64,000 nucleotides of DNA from Adiantum capillus-veneris (lineage: Eukaryota; Streptophyta; Polypodiopsida; Polypodiales; Pteridaceae), in NCBI GenBank assembly GCA_014529385.2, contig CM043971.1, positions 84,299,340-84,363,339 on the forward strand, given 5' to 3'. Every line of letters begins with the position of its first letter. The stretch's first letter is position 1. The notes below the pieces were generated by a model. The model was not told where the DNA came from and made no database searches. It worked only from the letters and a program-made list of their open reading frames with translations. A program made the position numbers and the translations under genes. Positions 44,725 through 54,805 of this stretch are shown piece after piece.

Positions 44725-44996
44725 TAGTGTTTTTGAGAGAGAGAGAGAGAGAGAGAGAGTACAAACATAAACAAAAATGCACACACACATACATAAACAA
44801 AGAATGCACACACACATTGAGAGAGGAAAAGAGAGAGAGAGCATGCATAAACAAAAAACGCACGCATTGAGAGAGGAAAAGAGAGAGAGAACATGCATAA
44901 ACAAAAAACGCACACATTGAGAGAGGAAAAGAGAGAGAAAACATGCATATGATCCAAAAAAACGCACACACATTGAGAGAGAAAGAGAGAGAAACT
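44519..44996. repeat. microsatellites and GA-rich minisatellite
   Basis: (CT)n at 44519-44572 and (CA)n at 44581-44616. Then about four copies of a 55-60 bp unit (CACATTGAGAGAGGAAAAGA, AACATGCATAAACAAAAA) at 44800-44996. The mirror set in the outer element is at 58065-58560. Confidence 0.85.
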
Positions 44997-44999
44997 AAT

Positions 45000-45378
45000 T
45001 TAACGTCGTAGGAAACTAATTAAAATTAAAAGACCTAAAGATCTAGCCGATGAGGAGTTGAACTCAAGACCTATTATTCAAGAGGGAAATGGCATAATCA
45101 ATCTATCATACTTGGCATGGGTGATAGAAAGGTTATACCATTTATCTCTTTTTATTGGCACACACATCCACACACGCGCACACACACAAGAAGAAGAGAG
45201 TTATAACGTCGTAGGAAACTATCCTAAAAGAGGTTAAAGATTAGGTTAGATGTAGACTTATGTTAAATTAGATTTAGGTTTATTTAAGTTAAATTAGATT
45301 AGATTTAGGTTTATTTTTAACTAGATTTACGTTTATTTACGTTAGATTTAGATTTACGTTATATTAGATTAGATTTAG
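45000..45378 (+). other. non-coding part of inner CACTA
   Basis: Bases 45045-45130 resemble a reversed tRNA B-box region (GAGTTGAACTCAAGACC), a weak likeness. From 45232 degenerate TTAGATTTAGGTTTA words follow. Mirror copy in the outer element at about 57748-58060. Confidence 0.45.
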
Positions 45379-45745
45379 GTCTCCATAGACTGCGATGCCT
45401 GCATGAAGCGGGTGAAGAAAGCCCTCAATGGAATATAGGGTATTGCTGCCTTCACTCATGGTGGGCTCCGTCGATCCAAAAGTACTGGTGAAATGTCTTC
45501 AGAAGATAGGGAAGAAGGTGGATCTTCAGGGCGGCAAGAGTCACTACATCCTCGACACAATGACCATCTAGACAACCTCTAGTCATTCAACAGCAACTTA
45601 ATTCAAAGTTAGTAACAAGAGCAAGAACAGTCTAAAGGGCCAATTGCTGTCGTCAGATGTGGATGGAGATGAGGCAGCGTCACCGCCGGAAGTTAACTCT
45701 CACATCTTTAGTGATAAGAATGTCAACTCTTGCCGAGTTATGTGA
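45379..45745 (+). pseudogene. captured heavy-metal-associated isoprenylated plant protein (HIPP) fragment
   Basis: The first frame reads VSIDCDACMKRVKKALNGI, the beta-alpha start of an HMA domain with the CxxC metal site (DCDAC, codons at about 45388-45402). A TAG follows, then a shift to the frame GSVDPKVLVKCLQKIGKKVD, the second half of an HMA domain. That frame continues with stops to SDVDGDEAASPPEVNSH and ends IFSDKNVNSCRVM, stop TGA at 45743-45745. CRVM fits a CaaX isoprenylation box, and the HMA plus CaaX combination defines HIPPs. The middle of the HMA domain appears deleted. It lies on the same strand as TNP2 and starts after TTTAG, possibly an exon border. Confidence 0.75.
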
Positions 45746-45875
45746 AAAATTATGTGTTAAATTAGTTTTAAGGTTCTTATAATCCCTGTAGTTTAGTTCT
45801 TTGTTTTTAATATAACATAATTTACGTTAGATTTAGATTTATGTTATATTAGATTAGACTTAGGTTTATTTAGGT

Positions 45876-45911
<36 letters not shown>

Positions 45912-46246
45912 GAAGAAGAGAGTTTTAACGTCATAGGAAACTATCCCAAAAGACGTTAAAGATTAGGTTAGATGTAGACTTACGTTACGTTAGATTTAGG
46001 TTTATTTTTAGTTAGATTTATGTTTATTTAGATTTACGCTTATTTACGTTAGATCGAGTCCATGCAAAAATTACTTACGGTTTAGGGTTTAGAGTTAGAC
46101 GAACAGTGAAAAGATCTACTGTGAAAAGATGTTAATTAGATGCTGTGAAGTGCTACAGCTAGAGAAGAGGCAAAGGAGTTTGTCCACTACATGCAGTATC
46201 ATGTAGACGTGGGTGTGTAGATTTCTTGTACCCACAAATATAGGTA
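45746..46246 (+). other. non-coding part of inner CACTA
   Basis: Contains a second copy of the TTAGATTTAGGTTTA-type tract, (CA)n at 45881-45910, and the repeated phrase AACGTC..AGGAAACTA also seen at 45205 and 45000. No gene is seen. Confidence 0.6.
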
Positions 46247-46345
46247 TTGACCAAAAAAGACGAGATTATAACCCGGTGGTTCTGATCTCCGTGCACCTCT
46301 AGACCGAGGTGTGCGGGGATTGGACATGACTAGAGAATGTGAGGT

Positions 46346-46346
<1 letters not shown>
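46247..46346 (+). repeat. CACTA shared module
   Basis: It contains TTGACCAAAAAAGACGAG, ACCCGGTGGTTCTGATCTCC, GTGCACCTCTAGACCGAGG, TGTGCGGGGATTGG and AGAGAATGTGAGGTA. The counterpart in the outer element is 56776-56875 (-), and two tandem copies lie in the 26-40 kb element. The GCACCTC..GAGGTGTGC part can fold as a hairpin. Confidence 0.8.

Positions 46347-46347
<1 letters not shown>

Positions 46348-46396
<49 letters not shown>
46348..46396. repeat. (GA)n tract at LINE 3' junction
   Basis: The GA repeat reads into GATAGATAGATTTTATTA. The other half of the tract is at 53645-53681. The LINE sits between the two. Confidence 0.8.
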
Positions 46397-46400
<4 letters not shown>

Positions 46401-46442
46401 GATAGATAGATTTTATTATCGTCCTCGGAGGTCAAATATGAC

Positions 46443-46847
46443 CTATGGGACCAAAGTTACATGTGATGTAGTATGTGTATGGCTGATGAGTGACTCTCGA
46501 TGCTCCAAAATTGTAGTGATGAGAGTCGCAATGGAGAGCCCACACTTTGGCTGGGAGAGGAAAGTGTGTAGGTCTAAGTTATGGCTGAAAATATGCGAGA
46601 AGCAAGTTCGGATGTGATCAAAAGCTGAGCACTCTAGTAGTGTGTGGTACTCAGACTCTCGAACTTGCAGTGAGCATAATGTGCACAATCGATTTGACTT
46701 TTCTCCATTGCCCCAACGCCCTATCTCGCATCGAAGGAAATGGGAGCTAAGCCGAATTGTTGCGATAGTGCGTATCGCGGACAAGGGAATAGGCTCAAGC
46801 ATATAAGTGTGAGTACGGTTTCCTCTCTCAGCAAAGAACATGGTTTT
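46443..46847 (-). pseudogene. LINE ORF2 C-terminal Cys/His region
   Basis: It encodes TMFFAERGNRTHTYMLEPIP, IATIRLSSHFLRCEIGRW, RLCTLCSLQVRESEYHTLLE and CSAFDHIRTCF. The CX2C..H..C pattern is the zinc-finger-like end of many LINE ORF2 proteins. It is separated from the rest by the LTR-like insertion. Confidence 0.8.
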
Positions 46848-48466
46848 TGAGTTATAGCCGTTTTTCGGCTCTCCATAATTGCTATACTAAGTTACTCCAC
46901 CCTACCAAAATCACCCAAACACTATGGCTATCCCTACCATTTCACTGCAAATAGGCGTGTGTGAGTTAGGGGGCTTTTCCTATATTTTCTTAAAAAACCC
47001 TCAGCTAGCTAGTCACTGGGCTAGGTGAGCCAAACAAAATAAAAAAAATAAAAAATAAAAGTATATTATGGCCTCTTTGTGTGTAAATATTTCATTGTAT
47101 ATATGGCCTAAATATAGGGATTTTTTATAATTATTTTGGTATTTTATTTAAATATTTCTACTTAGGTGTGTGTTTTATTAAACCTATGTACACCTTCTTT
47201 CATCCTCTTACACCATAATTATATTTTTTGCCAATATGTACATACTCTAACCTCATATTTTTCCTTTATACAAATCACTCCCACATTTTCACCCTCACCC
47301 TCGTGAAAACAAAAAATTGATTTCTACTCATTGGTTACTTTTATTATATTATTTACTTGCATACCTTTTCCTCTTTCACCCAAAATAATTCAAGGAGGGA
47401 TCATATCATATGATTCCAATATCTTTCCATATCCATAACTCCTCCATATTTTTATTATTATTTTTACTCATTATTCTAACACCATGTGCTCATTGAGCTA
47501 AAGTCCATGAATAGTCCATACACTAGTCCCACCATGTATATATTTCTTTATTCACCAATAATCCTCCTCCATGCATGTGTCAAGGGCAACTTGGATGCTT
47601 TGTATTATGATATGACAAAGGAGGGGCTCACTCTTGGATGCATTGTACAAATTCAACAAAGGAGGGGTCCACTAAAAGACTTTTGCAAGCATAAAAACAG
47701 GCTTTTTGGTGAGAATTTTGGCACCTATCTCCACTCCGAATTTGGAGCAGTGGTCAAAAGAGAAAATGTAGCCCACGCTCTGAATAATCACCTCAAAGTT
47801 TTTCATGATTTTTGGAGCTATCAGCGGTGAGCTATGATTTTTTGAGTGGACCCCAGTCTGCCCACTTTTTTCACAAGTAGCCCATAGTCTTCTCTCACCT
47901 CTTTCCACACTTCTACACACACACACACACACACACATTTCTCTCAATCCCTCACTCAAACCTGCACCTTCCATGGCTTCTCCCACCCTCTTCACCATTA
48001 CCCTTCTCTCTCATCCCTATAGTTCTTTTATGAACCTCTACATACATACACCCTCTCCATGTCTCTCTCTATTGCTTCTATGTTACAATTTCATTTACCT
48101 CTCCTAAAATATCTAAAATTCAGCATCTTAACCATGATAACTTCTGCAAATTGAGGATTTTTCATCAACAAATCCTCTTTTCATCGTGGTGGTCAACCGT
48201 GGCGGCGACGTAAAGAAGCGAAGAAGAAGAAGAAGACAAGCGGTCATTTTTTCCACAATCTACACAAGGGTGAGTTCAAGCTTCTTCAAAACTTCACCAT
48301 CTCAATGATTCTCTTTTAATTCACCCCTCTTCCTTCATCAAATCAACTCACTCTACCCATTGTAAATGTAACATTAACTTTCTAGTGATTACTAACGACT
48401 AACATACTAACACAAAATAGCATTGACCTAACCATAAAAGACACCTCACCTCAAGACATGTATAGT

Positions 48467-48515
<49 letters not shown>

Positions 48516-49544
48516 CTTCCTTAAAACTTACTTTCACCTTATCTACCATCAATAATGCTCTCTTTTGAGCCCACACCCATGACTTAAGCAGACAAAGAAG
48601 GCCCACAATGTTTTGATATTCAAAAAAATCATAATCCTGATTTGTTAGCTTGTAAATTAGGATTTCCAATAATCCTAATGAGGGGTCTCCAACCTATAAA
48701 TAGGCCCCTCTCCTTCTTGTAAAACAACCTCCAACATCTCACATAGCACCCCAACACTCTATGCGTGAGGAGAGACTTAGGTGTAGCAACCACTTGTGAG
48801 CTTCACTCTTGGTGTGAGAGAAGCCTTCAAGCTACACATTGCAAGTGAGAGAGCGTGAGTTCCACAAATCTCAAAACCACTATTGTACATGCTCCTTCAT
48901 CATCAATAAATTGAGGTTTGGTGCATCAAAGGCGTGATTCGACGTTTAAATCTTCGTCCTTCCATTTGTGCAATACGGTTTGGTGAATTCAAGGTGACTT
49001 GTGTATTTTGAGTTTTATCGGTTGATCTTGATTTTAGAAAGTGTTTTAGTGTGTTTTTCAGTGCCAGTTTTGTGTCCATTGTAAGAGGGTATTGTGGTGA
49101 GAGGTCTCCCACACCCTAAGACAGTGTGTGTGTGTGTGTTTTGGCAATGTTTAGCAATCACTAAGCATTGAGTGAGTTTTGTACAAGTTCTATGATAGCA
49201 TCATAACGAACCATCTCCATTTGCAAGTCACAAATAAGGTATTACGCAAGATCCTTTCCTCTCTCTCTTCCCTTTGCTCTAGCTCTCTCTGGTCCATTTC
49301 ATGTGTGTCTCGGTGTGAGGTTGCTTGTGCGTGTTGTGTGGTGCATCTTCTTGGTTGTGCCAAAATATCTCTTGCGTCCTAGTTCGCATACCATAACTAG
49401 GTGGTGCCCCTATTTTGTTTGGGTTTGGCTGTGGGTTTGTTGTTGTGTTGTGCTTGTGGTTGCCCCAGCCCCGATTGAGCAGCACGGGAGCCTTGAGGGG
49501 TGTTTAGAGGTCGCCTCTCTTGTTGCCCGCCCCGGACCGCCTCA
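46848..49544 (+). repeat. LTR-like insertion within the LINE (about 2.7 kb)
   Basis: It begins TGAGTTATAG and ends GGACCGCCTCA. A plus-strand TATA box (CTATAAATAGG at about 48693) is followed about 200 bp later by AATAAA (about 48904), the usual U3-R-U5 layout. The last 170 bp resemble the 3' end of the LTR at 12085-13693 read on its minus strand: GCGTCCTAG, CTAGGTGGTGCCCC and GTGTTTAGAGG occur in the same order, with the same distance to the terminal CA. No coding part is present, so it may be a solo LTR. Flanking pentamers are GTTTT and GTAGT, not a clean duplication. Confidence 0.55.
48467..48512. repeat. (CT)n microsatellite
   Basis: Nearly pure CT repeat within the LTR-like insertion. 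Confidence 0.9.
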
Positions 49545-50808
49545 GTAGTTGGGGGCAATATAGGTGGTGTAATGTATGAAGCGTGACCCACCGGATTTCT
49601 CCCAAGCCGTAATACATTGGCGTTGTAGAAAAGCTTCATTCACTTGAGAGTCAATTGAAGCATCATGTAGCAAGTGTAATGCATCCCATCTCCCAAACCA
49701 CTTCTTTATGTCTTGCATCCATCCCGTGCTCAAGATCTTGCTTTTATGTGTCTTTTGAACTTTTTTGCTTGCTTCCCATGCAATTGTAGGAAGTCGATGT
49801 GAGGGGTTTTGACGCATCTTTATCATGTACTCCACAACCCTTTCCATGCCCATAACCTCAATTGGAAGAGATCCCGACTCAAGAAGTAGGAGCATATATG
49901 GTGTTTGTGTCTTAACTTGGAGAAAGTTTGTAAGAAAACGCTTTTGGACATTCTCTCTTTCCAAGTAGACTTTGAGATGCTCCCGCCCCACACTTCAACT
50001 CCATAAAGAAGAACCGGTGTCACCAATGCATCAAAAAGATACTTCTTGAGAACCCAACACTTGATGTTTCCCGCATTACACATGTTCTCAAATGCATAAT
50101 ATGCTCTCTTTGCCGCTTCCAAGCGACGCATAGCACATTCATGCCACTTGTGATTGGATGGAACCTCAAGGCCAAGGTACTTAAAGCTCTCAACAACTTC
50201 AAGTGTCTCGTTGTTGTACACAATGCATGGCTTCTCCTTATGGTTGGTTTTCACAAGCATAACCTTTGTTTTGGATTCATTTACAATCAGCCCACTATGC
50301 AAGCAAAAGTTCTCAAGGACAACCATAAGCTTTTGTGCATCTTCTAAAGTGTGTGCTAGAAGCACTACATCATCCGCATACAACAAAAGCATGATTACCG
50401 CTTCAATGCCTTCTTCTTGCATAAAGTCAAGTACCATTTGTTCCAATTGATCGATGCATAGACCAAAGAGAGTTGGTGACAATGGACATCCTTGTTTAAC
50501 CCCAATAGTGCTTACAAAAATTTCTGAAATTTCTCTTCCCATGCGCAATTGACAAATCACCTTCTCATAGATTCGAGAAACCGCAAGCATAAACTCACTT
50601 GGCACTTGGAGTTCTTCCATCCTTCTCCACAAATTGTTACGTGGAATCATATCAAAGGCTTTCTTAAAGTCCACAAAACAACAATACAATCGCTTGCCTT
50701 TCAACCGACTTTCCTCCATGAGAACACGAAGAGTGACAAGATGATCAATGGTGCTATGGCATCGACGAAAACCCGCTTGTCCCTTTGCACGCTTGTCATT
50801 CTCTTCAG
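49545..50808 (-). pseudogene. LINE reverse transcriptase, palm to thumb
   Basis: Open from about 50807 (EENDKRAKGQAGFRRCHSTI) to 49823 after an in-frame TGA at about 50808-50812. Motifs: LYCCFVDFKKAFDMIPRNNL, GVKQGCPLSPTLFGLCID, LLLYADDVVLLAHTLEDAQK (catalytic YADD at about 50380), LKYLG-type FKYLGLEV. A frameshift near 49850 moves the remainder into the frame 49991-49545 (WQDIKKWFGRWDALHLL-like region reading MQDIKKWFGRWDALHLLHDA). It copies LINE RNA into DNA at the nicked target. Confidence 0.88.
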
Positions 50809-50809
50809 C

Positions 50810-52888
50810 TCAATCACTCAATTTCATCTCCATTATGGACCCAAACAACATTTCCATAAGAGACCCAATCATTATAGTCCGGTAGTTGCTTACATTCTTT
50901 ACATCCCCTCCTTTATGCAAAGGCTTAACCCAATTAGTACTCCAATCATAAGGCATACCATGTTGAAGTGCAAGGTTGAACATATCACACATCCACTCAT
51001 GGGTAAAATCTCCCGTCCATTTGATCATCTCCGGCTTGATACCTTGAAGATCTCCCGCTTTGCGAGTGGCCAACTTTTCAAGCCCACCGCATACATCCTC
51101 AATAGTAAAAAAAGACGGCATACATGGGAGTGAACCATAAAATGGCATTTTTTCAGTATTTTCTTGCTCATATAATTGCCTACAATGTGTGTACATATCC
51201 ACTAGACTCAAGTTACCAAAATTCTCAACCCGCTTGCCTCTCAAGTTTCTCCAAAATCTTCCACATGCATGTGCCTTTTCTTGGACTTGAAATTCTTGTT
51301 GCTTTACTTCCCATCTTCTTCTCTTCTTTTGAATCAATGCCTTGTATGTATGCAAATGACTTTGATAGTTGTCTTTGTTCATAGTTGCATCAAGCTTTAT
51401 CAAGGACTTTCGAGCATCTTGACATTCTTTATCAAACCACCTTTTGCGTGATCTATCTTTGTTGATATCATGGAGATGCTTTATGGCAAAGCATTCTTCC
51501 GCACAAGAACAAATAGCTTTCTTGAAAGCTTCCCATTTAGTTTCCAATGGTGCATCACATTGAAGCTTTGTCATCCATAATTTATGCTCAACCATTTCAA
51601 TGTACATTGGTGCCCGTTTGAAATCCATACATAGTGATAACTTCTCTTTCCTTTGGCTGAGATTATCATGCTTAGTTGCTTCTCCACATGAAAGGTCAAT
51701 ACATAAGGTGCGATGGTCGGATTTCGGGGTCCATTGACCAAACATAAAACTCTTTATACGATACATGATGGCTTCAGAGAGTAGCATATAGTCAATCACA
51801 CTATCCCCATTATGTCTTCTACACGTAAATCCATTGGTTCCACTCCACAAAGATACACCATTGGCAATGAGCATACCCGTGCTATTACACATGTGTAAAA
51901 GTAACTTTCCATAGTGATCCGGCTCTTTCTCATCCATTGAAGTACGATCATACAAGTGAACTTCCTCCAACTCCCTTGAAATGTATGGCATATCAAATTG
52001 TTGAGTATCATGTTGCAATGTTTTTGTGCGAGCATTTATATCCCCAAATACAATAACATCACCTTCACCTTTGAAATAAGCAATGTCCTCTTCCAAATCA
52101 GAAAATGGTTGATCTCTATCCATGCAAGCATAAAAGGGAGAATCATGATGAGGAATGTAGCAACCGGCTACAAAAATGGGTGCTCTTTTTGGTGTCATAA
52201 TTTTCAGCCATACATAACGTTTGTACTTGTCATCTTTCACAATTGATACAAAATCTTCCAATCCTTTCTTAACCATACATGCTAACCCTCCTTGTCCTCT
52301 TCGTTGCTTGAGATTCTTTGACCACATCAATGAATGTACATTGTAATCCTCCAAGCCGTTAATCCTTTGTGTATCATGCTCCCAAGTTTCAACAAGAAGT
52401 ACAACATCGGCTTTGCTTGTTAGTTCATCAATGCCAAACCCCGCATTACATGGGTATCCATTACAATTCCAAAAGCATATTTTCAATTGTAACTCGGTCT
52501 CATAGGTCACGCATCCCTTATTGCTTGAGAGACTTGCCTCCTCCTTGGGCACATTTTCTTCACGAGAGATCTCCTTGTTTTTATTATTCTTTTCCTCATA
52601 TGCCTTGCGACGCATATTTTGTTGCTTAATAGTACGATCTTCACATACAAAACATTTTGTATCCCTCAAATAGATCCAACTATTATCAAGGATAATCTTT
52701 CGCTTGGTCTCATCCGGCATGGTGCATACAATTGGCCGTTCTCCCGAGCGAGGAGCTCCTTGCTTCCCCACTCTATGTGCTCCATAGACCATAACTCCGG
52801 ACATTCCAAAGTGGGTTTTGAAGAAATCTTCAATAACAATGGCAAGAGAAGGAGGTGTCTCCCGTTCCTTCAACTCTTCCACATCCAC
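50810..52888 (-). CDS. LINE ORF2 N-terminal part: ORF1p-like segment, endonuclease, RT fingers
   Basis: The 692-codon open frame. Residues about 45-100 resemble the C-terminal domain of L1-type ORF1 proteins (RPIVCTMPDETKRKIILDNS, YLRDTKCFVCEDRTIKQQNM). The APE endonuclease spans about 135-400: CFWNCNG, LLVETWEHD, QRRGQGGLACMVKKG, VIVFGDINART, VIDYMLLS, KSDHRTLCIDL. The region after 560 enters RT (TRKAGDLQGIKPEMIKW, WVKPLHKGGDVKNVSNYRTI). The preceding coiled-coil frame is in the same phase, separated only by TAA near 52906. The original protein may therefore have been a single fused polypeptide. Confidence 0.85.
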   Translation of the reverse strand: MDVEELKERETPPSLAIVIEDFFKTHFGMSGVMVYGAHRVGKQGAPRSGERPIVCTMPDETKRKIILDNSWIYLRDTKCFVCEDRTIKQQNMRRKAYEEKNNKNKEISREENVPKEEASLSSNKGCVTYETELQLKICFWNCNGYPCNAGFGIDELTSKADVVLLVETWEHDTQRINGLEDYNVHSLMWSKNLKQRRGQGGLACMVKKGLEDFVSIVKDDKYKRYVWLKIMTPKRAPIFVAGCYIPHHDSPFYACMDRDQPFSDLEEDIAYFKGEGDVIVFGDINARTKTLQHDTQQFDMPYISRELEEVHLYDRTSMDEKEPDHYGKLLLHMCNSTGMLIANGVSLWSGTNGFTCRRHNGDSVIDYMLLSEAIMYRIKSFMFGQWTPKSDHRTLCIDLSCGEATKHDNLSQRKEKLSLCMDFKRAPMYIEMVEHKLWMTKLQCDAPLETKWEAFKKAICSCAEECFAIKHLHDINKDRSRKRWFDKECQDARKSLIKLDATMNKDNYQSHLHTYKALIQKKRRRWEVKQQEFQVQEKAHACGRFWRNLRGKRVENFGNLSLVDMYTHCRQLYEQENTEKMPFYGSLPCMPSFFTIEDVCGGLEKLATRKAGDLQGIKPEMIKWTGDFTHEWMCDMFNLALQHGMPYDWSTNWVKPLHKGGDVKNVSNYRTIMIGSLMEMLFGSIMEMKLSD

Positions 52889-52906
52889 ATTCTCAACATT
52901 CTTTGT

Positions 52907-53416
52907 TTAAACCATAGCTTGCATGAGTGAGGAATTAGAAACCACATTGCTACCACATACATCAGTCCAAGACTTGTTTGTGCATACATTTTTCATGTCG
53001 CATACATCTCGGCTCATAGTGTCAAATTTCTCCTCTTTCAATACATGGTCATGCTCTACTTTGCTCATCCGCTCCTTCAAAGCATTCAAGTCCGCAAGAG
53101 AGCGTTTACATTCCTTGACTTCCTCTTCAAGTTGCATCAAACGTGTTGTTTGCATCTCAAGTGTCCTCTTGAGATTCTCATTCTCAACCACAAGTACCCT
53201 TAGTGTGCCATTCTCCATTGCAAGTGCTCGTAAGTCTTCGCCTTGTTTGTTTACGGTCTCTTGCAATGATACCAAGTACGCCATGATCATGGTTTCCGAT
53301 GTCGTTGGTTGGGTGATTGTGTTTCTATCTCCACACTTAGGAGATTTTGGATCATTTTCCACAATGGTGGTGGACCTTGTTGAAGAAGAAGAACCCTTGC
53401 GAGTGCCGGAAGACAT
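52907..53416 (-). CDS. LINE N-terminal coiled-coil protein
   Basis: The 169-codon frame begins MSSGTRKGSSSSTRSTTIVE. It has a long heptad region from about residue 45 to 140 (LVSLQETVNKQGEDLRALAM, NENLKRTLEMQTTRLMQLEE, CKRSLADLNALKERMSKVEH). Coiled coils of this kind mediate trimerisation of LINE ORF1 proteins. It ends LMQAMV then TAA, and the same phase continues TKNVENVDVEELKE into the endonuclease frame. Bases 53417-53640 are its 5' untranslated part. Confidence 0.75.
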   Translation of the reverse strand: MSSGTRKGSSSSTRSTTIVENDPKSPKCGDRNTITQPTTSETMIMAYLVSLQETVNKQGEDLRALAMENGTLRVLVVENENLKRTLEMQTTRLMQLEEEVKECKRSLADLNALKERMSKVEHDHVLKEEKFDTMSRDVCDMKNVCTNKSWTDVCGSNVVSNSSLMQAMV

Positions 53417-53641
53417 TGTATGTAAAATAGGAGATGAGAATCAATTTTGTTGAACCTGTTCACTTCGGAAATGCTGCTACAGAAATGCCTTCCATAACTC
53501 AAAAAATTTATGTCTTTACATCAATACGTAGAGGACTTCGTGCTCTTCGATTGAGGCTATAGATCACCCAAATCCGAGTTCGGATGAAGAAGTTATGATC
53601 AAAAGAGTGGACTGCTATCTACTAGGTCAAAAAACGGCTGC

Positions 53642-53644
<3 letters not shown>

Positions 53645-53681
<37 letters not shown>
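53645..53681. repeat. (GA)n tract at LINE 5' junction
   Basis: Other half of the GA microsatellite split by the LINE; TNP2 of the inner CACTA follows directly. Confidence 0.85.
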
Positions 53682-53685
<4 letters not shown>

Positions 53686-53686
53686 G

Positions 53687-54805
53687 ATGAAAAACCAAAA
53701 CACCTATCTCTCAACGAGGGTCTTATGTCCTTGTAATCAATGCAAGCATGCTGTGCGACGGACAAGACGTGTTTCTTTGCAGCACGTTCGCGAATTTGGC
53801 GAGTTCGATCCATCTATTATAGATCGAGTTGTTGCCAATTATAACTCGTCGGACTCTGACGCTGGCCAACAAGCAGCAATCTTGCAACCCAATAGACGTG
53901 TTCGCAGGCGTTTTGGTCAAGCAGCGTATGTGAGGCTACAAGATGTAGCCTCTGACAGCTCGGGGGATGATCATGCAGAGCACATTCCCAACGAGGCAAT
54001 GTTTGAGCCCGAGATTGATGAAATGATCGAGACGATCATGGATTCAGAAAGGCTTATCTATGATGATATGAAAAGTGAAGCCGATACGCCATTGTATAAT
54101 GGAGCACGTATGTTTAGATTGAAAGCACTCCTGGTTCTTCTCAACATGCAGACAAAGTTTGGATGGAGTGACACTAGCGTCACAGCGCTTTTCAGGTGAT
54201 CTATTACAATTAGTTTACTTTAATAAAACTCTAAATGTATAATGATCTGATAGATTTTTACACGACTGTATCGTATTTTTATGTTGTGTAGATTGCTTAA
54301 AGAGCACATACTACCAGCTAACAATGTGATGCCAGATTCTCGAGATGAAGCAAGAAAGATTTTGCGAAACTTGGGGATGGATTACAATTCTATCCACGCT
54401 TGTCCTAATGATTGCATTCTTTTCAGAGGGGAATACATAGACATGGAGAAGTGTCCGAAATGTGATTCCGAAAGATATCGAGTAGATCTCCACGGGACAA
54501 AAATTCCACAAAAGGTTTTGCGACATTTTCCTCTGCTTCCTCGCATCAAGCATTTCTTCGAATGTAAGTCCATGGCCGCCCTAGCATCATGGCATGAGGA
54601 GAATAAATCTTCGGATGGTGTGCTACGAATTCCTGCAGATTGCGCAGCCTGGAAACATATAGATGGAACATGGTCGGATTTTGCCAGGGAAGCTCGAAAT
54701 TTGCGCTTAGGCCTGGCTATGGATGGCGTAAATCCATTTTGTCAAAGATCAACATCTTACAGTGTATGGCCCGTTGTCATCGTCAACTACAACATTCCCC
54801 CGTGG
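53687..54805 (+). pseudogene. TNP2 transposase, N-terminal half, of inner CACTA
   Basis: Exon 1 is 53687-54195 (LCPCNQCKHAVRRTRRVSLQ, SIIDRVVANYNSSDSDAGQQ, FEPEIDEMIETIMDSERLIY, MQTKFGWSDTSVTALF), donor GTGATC. Exon 2 starts at 54292 after TTGTGTAG (LLKEHILPANNVMPDSRDEA, HACPNDCILFRGEYIDMEKC, IKHFFECKSMAALASWHEEN, LAMDGVNPF, IVNYNIPPW). The frame then switches at about 54803 into PTTA-like sequence, so the catalytic half is deleted. The C-x-C-x2-C start (LCPCNQC) is typical of the transposase-associated domain preceding TNP2. No catalytic activity is expected. Confidence 0.85.

Larger units (their letters stand above)
46396..53645 (-). mobile_element. LINE retrotransposon inserted in a GA microsatellite
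   Basis: On the minus strand: a coiled-coil N-terminal part, ORF1p-like segment, APE endonuclease, reverse transcriptase and a C-terminal Cys/His motif. Coding regions are nearly open, with a few stops and one frameshift, so it is fairly young. The GA tract is present on both sides, so the exact target duplication cannot be separated from the microsatellite. The 3' end is ATAATAAAATCTATCTATC rather than a long poly(A). An LTR-like segment interrupts it at 46848-49544. Confidence 0.88.

Noticed and set aside
44375-44973. Long open frames over the microsatellite region (both strands)
   Set aside because: They are translations of CT/GA and CA repeats (RERERE, SLSLSL, VCVCVC) and the same occurs at 58082-58672.
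45040-45130. tRNA gene or SINE
   Set aside because: Only a reversed B-box-like phrase (GAGTTGAACTCAAGACC) is visible; no A box or cloverleaf can be drawn.
52923-53453. Plus-strand open frame of 176 codons
   Set aside because: Antisense of the LINE coiled-coil frame; Ser/Leu-rich composition results from the heptad codons.
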